From Hyphochytrium catenoides (lineage: Eukaryota > Sar > Hyphochytriomycetes > Hyphochytriales > Hyphochytriaceae): DNA of 13,377 nt. Shown here piece after piece: positions 1 through 8,200 of the stretch. Below the pieces are notes generated by a model. That model made no database searches, was not told the DNA's origin, and was given only the letters and a program-made list of their open reading frames with translations. The translations under genes and the position numbers were made by a program. How positions within the stretch are numbered: the first letter of the stretch is position 1; every line of letters begins with the position of its first letter. The DNA lies in the NCBI GenBank assembly GCA_900088475.1, contig FLMG01001458.1, positions 91,713 to 105,089 of the forward strand, in the 5' to 3' direction.

Positions 1-70
1 AGCGAACCAGACAGAGGAGGAGACAGAGTGAGTGGAAAAGGTAGTAAAGTCGATAGTAATGGGCGGGAAG

Positions 71-120
71 AGAGGGAGAGAAACAGAGAGAGAGAGAGAG
101 AGAAAGGAAGGAAGAAAGGG
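71..120. repeat. Purine-rich (AG)n microsatellite
   Basis: A perfect AG dinucleotide run at 85-103 (about 9.5 units) sits inside a nearly all-purine stretch that continues as GGAA/GAAA-type repeats to 120. The surrounding 1-300 is also purine-biased on the plus strand. The open frame across this tract reads as low-complexity Arg/Glu and is a product of the repeat, so I do not call a gene. Confidence 0.9.
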
Positions 121-670
121 AGCTCCTTTGACTCCTCAGGCAACGTGCGAGGTTAATCATGTGACTGCCAGAGATATTGCGACTGGCAGACAGACTACAG
201 AGGAGATACAAGCTAGATTGAGCAAATGACCAAGTAAATAGCGATAGAGCTGAGAAGTGCGCGGAAGCGCGAGTGTGAAAGAGATAACAGGAGTAAGATA
301 AAGAGCACGCTTAGGAAACTAGTAAAATACAGTAACTGTGCAGGCCCTCACCAAATTGATCCTTAACTTTGGGCCCATCCATCCTTTAGTGGTATGCCCC
401 CGTACAATGAGAATAAGAATATCGTTGTTGGAATAGTAATATTCAGGATGTCAATATACCTTAACAACCCTTTCGCACCACTTGGTCTAGAAGAAACGAC
501 GAAAGACCGAGTCACTTTCGGATTGACTAAAAAAATAAACATGGATTAGACCTTTTAGCGTACGGGTGGGCGAATGGGTACAGCCAGGAAATAAAATAAT
601 AAATGGTAACTGGTGAACTAGTGACGTTCCTTCCGTCCTCTTCCCAAGCTGAGGCCCTTTCTCAAAGGGT
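121..670. other. Non-coding stretch, no gene seen
   Basis: No supportable coding region, RNA gene or mobile element is visible. Only short inverted repeats occur: arms 165-170 and 184-189 (CTGCCA/TGGCAG), arms 417-422 and 439-444 (GAATAT/ATATTC), and a tight hairpin at 655-669 with a 6-bp CCCTTT/AAAGGG stem and a 3-nt loop. All are of a length expected by chance. The last lies just beyond the tRNA terminator on the minus strand and could only matter as part of the tRNA's 3' trailer. Confidence 0.6.
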
Positions 671-675
671 AAAAA
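671..675 (-). terminator. RNA polymerase III terminator of the tRNA-Lys gene
   Basis: Read on the minus strand, five consecutive T residues begin five bases after the discriminator base of the tRNA. A run of four or more T on the non-template strand is the standard Pol III stop signal, and this spacing is typical for nuclear tRNA genes. Confidence 0.8.
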
Positions 676-679
676 GTTT

Positions 680-752
680 CACCCACCGTGGGGCTCGAAC
701 CCACGACCACAAGGTTAAGAGCCTTGCGCTCTACCGACTGAGCTAGACGGGT
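680..752 (-). tRNA. tRNA-Lys (anticodon CUU), intronless
   Basis: The minus strand folds into a complete 73-nt cloverleaf. The 7-bp acceptor stem (746-752 with 681-687) includes two G-U pairs. The D arm is GCTC/GAGC with an 8-nt loop. The anticodon stem CAAGG/CCTTG carries loop CTCTTAA, giving anticodon CTT at 717-719 and so lysine (AAG codons). The variable loop is 5 nt, and the T arm GTGGG/CCCAC has loop TTCGAGC. The discriminator is G at 680. The internal Pol III promoter is intact: A box TAGCTCAGTCGG and B box GGTTCGAGCCC. No CCA is encoded after the discriminator, and a T5 terminator follows, so this is a eukaryotic nuclear gene rather than a bacterial or most plastid ones. There is no intron. 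The sequence is close to the general eukaryotic tRNA-Lys(CUU) pattern and nothing suggests a pseudogene. It is divergently oriented to the large helicase gene about 1.5 kb away, with no evident functional link. Confidence 0.97.
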
Positions 753-1816
753 TTTTGGTTGAAAGATACTGTAACTAATTAAGCCTTATAACCCTACCGT
801 TTAGGTTTTAATGGCAGCTGCGCATAAATCTTCAAAAAAACTTCTCTGTAGAGTCTCTGTATCAGACAAAGTGTACGTTATACTGCACTGAAGCTCCATC
901 CGCCATCTGCCCGCTAGTAGAGCTGTGAGGAGGAACGGCACGAAGCAAGCCCTCATGATGTAAACGGGGTAGAGCTTTGGGGGAGCGTCATCATCACACC
1001 TCGCTCATCTCAGCTGTCAGTGTGCGGCGCAGCACCCCTTGGCATTAGTATCTTGCAAAGCTGAAGACCGGTGCTTGGGTTCTCCTCCAGAGACCCACCA
1101 CCCTGCTGTGCTTAATAAGGTATTGCCACACCTCACACATCTCGCCACTGGAGAGAGGTAGGGCGAAGAATAACGGCTGAACTGAAACTGGATGATACCC
1201 GTCAAACTTTCTTGCACGGCAAAGCGCCAGGGTGATCCTTCAACGTGGCCTGGCCCAACCCCGCGTAATGACTAACTCCTGTTTCTTGTTGCGCCGCGTC
1301 ACGTGGTGTCTTGCTTTCCGTTTTTGGACCTTCTCTTGTCCTCACTGTATGCGTTGTGCTCTATGCTGCCTCTCTTGTCTCTGTGAAGGATCTTAGTTCC
1401 AAACCTGCAGGCTCTTCGTCTTCTCTGACCGATGATTTGTACTTCGAGTCGCTGTTCCCTCCTTTGGCGCTGCATGATAGAATCCCTTCACGCTGTTCAT
1501 CACCATTCAGACATGCCCTCGGTTCCTCCTCAACACTCAGTCGTGTCCTCAGTAGTTCTTCATCGTTGCCCTTCTCCCACTCCATTTGTTTCTTGCCATG
1601 CTTTCTGCTCTCTAGGGTCTTCTTGGTCCATCTATTTACCTTTTTCATCAAGGGCCTAGTGATGCTGCTTGGTTCTACTTCCACACGTTAAAAGCCTTAA
1701 CCTGTCCCTCTCCTTTCCCGTGCTGCCACTTATGCTGATATTCCGGAGGGACCACTGTTTCACGTCCCTACCTCGTAGGGCAACTTGATAGAGTTAGAAA
1801 AAAAGGATGCAAAATG
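753..1816. other. Intergenic stretch without a supportable gene
   Basis: No ATG-initiated frame here has family features or a convincing length. From about 1280 the plus strand becomes pyrimidine-rich (many CTT, TCC and TCT runs), which opens a 126-codon frame at 1311-1691. That frame begins with TTG, has a stop at 1269-1271 just upstream and no ATG between, and reads as low-complexity Ser/Leu/Phe. No tRNA, rRNA or snRNA signature was seen beyond the tRNA-Lys next door. Confidence 0.55.
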
Positions 1817-2236
1817 GGCGCAGCTGCTGTTCTTAGCTTCTTAACTCTAATAAATTGGGTCTCAACCGCAAGCTTCCTTCCGTCCCGAGTTGCCGCGCGT
1901 TGCGTTGACATTTGCTCACTCAGAGACTTGACAAGCTCTGTGAAGATCCAATTCCGCTTAGCTGACTGCTAACCTTGCGAGTGAATCTTGGGTGCTGCTT
2001 GTTGGGCAGGTTAGTTCATTTTTTCTTTGACCCGATACTGTCTCTCACAGCTGACTCTTCTCTTTTTTCTCTATCATTCCTCTGGCCATAGAGCCCACAG
2101 CTTTAGCTAGAACATAGAGCGGCGTGAACGGAGCTTCTAAAAGGTCTCTCTTTACCTCTGTCAGAGCCATCACTGCGCACTCTTCGAGTCATATAACCGC
2201 TCTGAAGAGACGAGGACGTCAGAAAGCCGGTCAAGG
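1817..2236 (+). promoter_or_regulatory. Putative promoter and 5' leader of the helicase-AAA gene
   Basis: Seen directly: the last upstream ATGs are at 1807 and 1815. From 1817 to the start codon at 2237 there is no ATG in any frame, over 420 bases where about six would be expected by chance. This fits a leader kept free of upstream start codons. Pyrimidine-rich tracts lie at about 2019-2036 and 2053-2084. The second ends in CCATAG (2086-2091), which resembles a 3' splice acceptor, so a 5'-UTR intron is possible, but no strong donor was found. A CCAAT pentamer at 1948-1952 and an ATATAA at 2191-2196 are weak promoter-like strings. The latter is only about 40 bases from the start codon and is unlikely to be a functional TATA box. 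The transcription start cannot be placed from sequence. Confidence 0.35.
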
Positions 2237-5200
2237 ATGAGTTTCCTTATGGACTTCGACTCGATATTTGCAACAGAAAGTCCCTCGGGCCATGGGAACT
2301 CTAGGCGAGGCTTCTCTGGAGCCAGAGGCCGAGGCGGACGGTCTGGTGGGAGGAGGAGAGAGTTTCCTGCTGCAGGTTGGGCTCCTTCCACCCCGTATAC
2401 TCTTCAAACTCCAAGCTGGTTCAATAAGATCCTAGATTCTGGGGAGACCAAGCCTTGGAATGTTGTCAGTGCAAAGCGGTTTGTTACAGTCGTCTTGGAC
2501 TCGAAGCAGCCTTTGCTAATGCTTAGCCGGCTTACAACTAGCAACTTTGGCATGGCAGTGGTTCGAGATTGTCTTTCAGTTGAACCAGGCTCCTGCAAGT
2601 TCATGAATGAGGTGATTGTTCCCTTCCTGTCCTTCTTCGTCAAGGACAAAGGAATATCTGCTGGCTCTCACAGAGCCTTTCTCCTTTGCCTCCTGCGGAC
2701 CGTGCGTGACGCCCCGTTCGACTTGTGGGACTCCGTTGTCCGAGCTGCAATTGCGAAGCAGCTCAACGACCCTCTAGTTATCGCATGGGTCATGCTGAGG
2801 CTGATCGAGGCACAGGATGATGATGAACAGGATGAGTCTAAGAGTGAGCTGGCACGGCTACATGCCCGTCTGTTGGCGTCTTCTCTGAAAGAAGGTTTGG
2901 ACTCTATGACGACCAAACTTGAAGCAGAAGACTCGCCGCCCGTTATCGGCATTGATGACTTTTGTCGTGAACTAGAGAAGTTGCTGACTTTCTCTGAAGG
3001 TGGATGTGGCGGGCACGAAGAAGAAAAGAGCAGTAAAGGCCCCGGTGGTCGCCATTCCAATGATAAGCTGAACTTCCGTGAGATCCAGATCTATCCGACG
3101 GCAGGGGAGCTCTTATGCTCTGAGGATCCGTTTCTGCCTCTCACCGAAGACGTTCTAAGGGAGAAGTCTGATGTGTCTTACATGGACTGGCTCTTTCGCC
3201 TGCTAAGAGAGGATATCGTTGCATCTGTGCGCGATGAGATCAAGGTGCTTCTAACGCCTAAGGACAAATTAAGTGCGGCTGAGTGGAAGCTTTATCGGCG
3301 CTTGGAAGCTCGCTCTGTGGATGTTTCGTCATTTGCAGGCATCCAGTTTGCCCGCTCATCTTCTCCTTCTCTCCCGCCCTTTGGACTAAAAATGACCTTT
3401 GTCGTCCCCCAACAGCTGCAGCGAGAACTGAAGGAGGCTGCGAGGCGGGCGAGTAAGCTAAGAGGGACTGGGACACAGAAAGGAACCAAAGCGGAGGATT
3501 TGGAAGCAGCAGAGAGGTACAAAAGGAGACTATTCAGGGATGCCATCAGAAGATACTGGGAGGCTAATCCCTTATTGCTCCAAAGGGAGAGCCTACTCGC
3601 CTTCATCTCCGCAGAGGGGCAGTTTAAGTGGCTGGGCGTCGTGTCACAGCGAACCGACAATGATCTCCAGAATGATGACAAGCCCTCCATATGCGTCTCT
3701 TTCCCTGATTCGGATGCCATCAATGACTTCACATCCCTGCTTTATGTGAAACAGACTGGCCTAAAGGCTTATCAACTCTCCGCTTCTTATTTCGCCTTCG
3801 CCCCAGTCCTGGAACGTCTGCAGTCCATTCACTGGCTGCCATTCAAGGAGATCTTCTTGGATTGGCCTGAGTTTCCAGCACTAAACTCCGACGAGCGACC
3901 AAGGTATCAGACGGCAGCCTTTGATAGGCTCATACAATCTTTTCAAGCTTCGCAAGATGTGTCACAGTTGCTGAAGCTATCTAAGTCTGTCGTGTTAGAT
4001 GAGCAACAGAAGCTGGCTGTCACTAAGGCCTTACAGATGCCAGTGGCTCTCATCCAAGGACCACCAGGGACAGGAAAGTCCTTCTGCGGTGCCCTTATCG
4101 CCAAGATTGTCCACGATTTCTCCGATGAGACGATTTTATGCATCTGCTATACCAACCACGCCCTCGACCAGTTCCTAGAGGATCTCTTAGATGCTGGGAT
4201 GCCGGGTTCGGAGTTTCTACGTCTTGGCGGCGGCGAAAAGGTTACCGATCGCATCTTACCGCACACGATGGGTGAGCTGCAGCGAAGGGAGAGAGAGAGA
4301 AAGAAAGATAGAGATTTCAATAGAAGCTATGCCCAGTTGAAGACAAGGATTCAGGTATGCGAGGATGAATTGAGAGCCTTGGTAGAAGGGCGTACAGCTT
4401 CTGAGCTCCAGAACTCCACTAGATACTCTCATTTCTCCAACTATATTGATGGTGATTGGCTGGAGAGCTTCCAAATGCCGATGGACGCCCTTGATATTGT
4501 TGGCAAGAAGGGAAAGCAGCTCCGAGAGGACTATCTCTGGCGCCGATGGGTAGCAGGCTCCGACCGTGGGCTAGTCTCATCAGTAGACGACCATGAAGAC
4601 TTTGATGATACTAATGGAGTATGGGCAATGTCTCTGCAAGAGAGAGAGGCAAAGATCACGGCTTGGCGGAGAGAAATGATGGCCGACAAAGTGTACAAGC
4701 CATTCACAAGGAAGGTACGCGAGCTTGAGCTCTGGAAGGGAATGCTGGATGATCTACTATCACAAGGTACCAGTGAGCTATTAAAGAGGAAGCGAATCAT
4801 TGGATGTACCACTACTGGCGCTGCCAAGTACCGTCGCGAGCTGCAAGCTGTGTCTGCAGGGGTCATTATAATGGAAGAGGCGGGAGAGATCTTGGAAGCA
4901 CATGTCTTGTCCAGCTTGACGCCTAGCTGCAAGCACCTTATCATGATTGGAGACCATCAGCAGCTGCGGCCTAAGGTCAACTCGTACTCACTTCAGGTGG
5001 AAAGTGGCGGGCCTTATGGGTTGAATCGTTCCCTCTTTGAGAGGCTGGCAATCGCAGATTATCCGCACGTGACACTGCAGTGGCAGCACAGGATGAGGCC
5101 TGAGATCTCTGAGCTGATACGGAAGCTGATGTACCCAGAGCTCAAGGACGCGAGTGGCACCAAAGGCCGTTCAGACCTCAAAGGCGCTTCCTCAAACATA

Positions 5201-8200
5201 ATCTTCGTTGAACACAACGCCCCAGAGGGTAACTATCATGGCTTGGACGGGTCCGGTTGTAGCGGTCAACATGCAAACGACGCTCTTTCTAAGGTGAACT
5301 ACGAGGAGGTACGCTGGGTGGCGAAGATAGCGCTCCATCTTCAGCGCCAAGGGTATGACGGAGACAAGATGGTGGTTTTAACTCCATACCTAGCTCAGCT
5401 GCATGCCATTCGGGATGAACTGTCTAAGGTCTTTGACATTGTAGTTGGTGAGCTCGATGCTGCCGATCTAGCTTACCAGGGTCTCAGCCAAGCAGCACCA
5501 CCTCCCTCTAGACGAGCACTGCTCAGTTCGTTCCTGTCCCAGCAGAGAGGCAGAGGCCAATGGAAGATTCGTGTCGCCACAGTGGACAATTTTCAGGGCG
5601 AAGAGGCAGATATCGTGATTGCTTCCTTGGTCAGGAGCAATGAGGAAGGTAAAGTGGGCTTCATGGGGCAGATCCAACGAGTCAACGTACTTCTGTCTCG
5701 TGCTCGTGACGCACTGATATTGGTGGGCAACAGGACTACCTTTGAGAACGCGAGGTCACCGCCAGGGGCTCGAAAGATGTGGCAATCGATCTTCGGAATG
5801 CTTGAACGTAAGCAGGCAGTTTACGGGGGCTTCCCCATTCAATGTCAAAGACATGGCACTCGCATTCTTGTCACTGCCCCCGACGACTTCTCAGAGCTAT
5901 CCCCAGCAGGGGGTTGTGAGCTACTTTGCGGACTGCCTTTGGACTGCGGTCGCCATCAGTGTGACAAGGCATGTCACGCCAATGTAGACCATAGTCGGGT
6001 GAGGTGCCACCAGCCCGTCAAGTGGCAGTGTACTGTAGGTCATGACGTCTATTTGCCTTGTGATAGTCCTGCTGGTGCAGACCCGAATAAGAGCTGTCAG
6101 CAGTGTTTGGCCTTGCAAGAAGCCACGCAGAAGAAGCTTGACAGGGAAGCAAAGCAAGCAGCACAGCAGCAGGAAGCCAAGAGGTTGATAAAGGCCAAAC
6201 TAGAAGAACTCGAGCAGGAGAAGAAGAAGCTGCTGAATATTCAACAGGAAGAGGCCACAGCTGTTCAGCTGGCTCACCTCGAACACCAACTTGAGCTCAC
6301 TAAGAAGAAGCTTGAGCTGCGCACTTTAAGAAGCCAAGACAACCGCGATGACCATGCGAGAGACATGAAGAGGAGGCTACAGGCCGAGATCAAGCAGCTC
6401 GAGATGTCTTTTAACAGCGGCAGTAGCGGTGGCGTCGCCCAAGAGCCTGCCACCCTCAATGACGCGCCGACACAAGCGCCATTAAATAGTGATGAAATAA
6501 CTGAGCCGGAGTCTGGCGAGCGGAAAAGCCAACACACAGAGCTGCAGGAGGCTAGTCTAGTTGAAGAAGAGGACCTACATCATCTGGTGTCCCTGTCCTT
6601 CGAGCAGCAGCTGGATGCTCTACTGCTACAGCGTAATCCAGCCTTTCCGGTGCCGTGCCTACCAGGCGGAGCCACGTGGAAAGATGAACTCCAGGCAGGA
6701 GCGACGACGGCGTCCTTGCCAAGTCTCCTGATGCCTGGTATCAACTTCACAGATGAGGAGGAGGGAGGCTGGCTTAAAGCCTACCAGTACCTGGATAAGC
6801 TCCGGATAGAGAAGTCTGTGGATGCGTCTTTGCAGTCTGAAGATATCCAGCTAACAAAGCAACTACTCTGCCTCCTTTGTCGCTCTCAATTGGCGGACTT
6901 CTCAGTTAAAAGCGATGTCGAAGCCCTACTTGGCCCTCAACCCTGGAACCATGGCGTTAAGGGCAACCTTGTGCTCTACACTTTCTCCATGGCGATGCTG
7001 GTCCGAAGCCTGTACAACGAGAAGAAAAAGGAGGCTTACGTCCTTATTTTGGCTTTCCTAGGTCTGGCGAGACACGTCAGTGATGTCCCAAAACGTTGGT
7101 TGAGGCTGGCAGAAGACCTGAAGGAGCGCCTTGCGCAGGAGATCAAGGAAGCAGCGCAAAGAGCTCGCCTCGGTCTCTCTTCCTCTTCTCGAGAAGAGCC
7201 TCTTGAAGACCGCATTGCTCGGCAATGGAACGAGGAGAAAGGCCGGAGCGGTGCAATGAACGACGGTATGGAAGAGATGCTGAAGCTTTCAGGCTTGGGC
7301 TCGCTAAAGAAGCAGTTCCTAGACATCTACAACGCCATTAGCCATGCAAAGGAGCAAGGTAGAACGCTGAAGAAGCGCCTTAACATCTGTCTTTGCGGCA
7401 ATCCTGGAACAGGCAAGACCACCGTGGCCCGCTGCTATGGCACTTTCCTCTTCCAGCTGGGCACGCTCTCGGGCAACTGCTTTGTGGAAACCACAGGCGC
7501 TAGACTTGTCCATGAGGGAGTTCAAGGGCTTGAGAAACTTCTTAAGCAGATTGAGGGCGACGGCGGCGGGCTGCTCTTTGTCGATGAGGCTTACCAGTTG
7601 AGCCCTCAGTCCGAGCCAAACGGGAGGCGTGTCCTTGATTACCTGCTGGCGGAGATTGAGAACAAGATTGGCAGTCTAGCTGTGGCCTTTGCTGGATATC
7701 AGAAGAAGATAGAAAAGCTCCTGGAGCACAATGAGGGTCTTCCCAGCCGTTTTCCTTATCTCTTTGTCATTGAAGACTACTCGGACGAGCAGCTGCGTCA
7801 AATTTTTATCTCTTCTGTCGCTGCGGCCTTTGAAGAGACCAAGGCCGTTACCTTTGAGGGAGGCCCGAAGGGAGAGGCAGTGCAAATTCTAATGAGAAGG
7901 GTGGGTAGAGGGAGGGGCAGACCTGGTTTTGGAAATGCACGAGCCGTAAAGATTGAGGTGGAGAGGATGTTTGAGCGCCAGGCGACACGTATCAAGGCGG
8001 AGAAAGACGCAGGACACAGCCCAGATGACTTCTATTTCTCTCGTGAGGACCTCCTAGGACCAGATCCCGTCACTTCCCTAGACCGATGCCCTGCGTGGGC
8101 GGAGCTTAAGCGTATGGTCGGCCTGAAGAGGGTGAAGGAGGAGATAGACAACTTTGTTGACCTTGTGAAGACTAATGTTGAGTTAGAGAAAAGGTTGAAG

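Noticed and set aside
32-229. 65-codon plus-strand frame across the AG repeat
   Set aside because: It starts at a non-ATG codon and its Arg/Glu repeats come from the microsatellite; no family features.
1311-1691. 126-codon plus-strand frame with a hydrophobic N-terminus
   Set aside because: It begins with TTG, not ATG. The in-frame stop is at 1269-1271 with no ATG between. The product is Ser/Leu/Phe low complexity caused by pyrimidine-rich DNA.
2191-2196. ATATAA as a TATA box for the large gene
   Set aside because: It lies only about 40 bases from the start codon, leaving almost no 5' UTR, and the ATG-free leader extends far upstream.
3292-3732. 146-codon minus-strand frame inside the helicase gene
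   Set aside because: Antisense to conserved coding sequence and without recognisable domains.
4300-4860. Possible intron or insertion between helicase motifs Ia and II
   Set aside because: The frame stays open and the sequence is normal coding sequence; a long insert here is usual in ZNFX1-type helicases.
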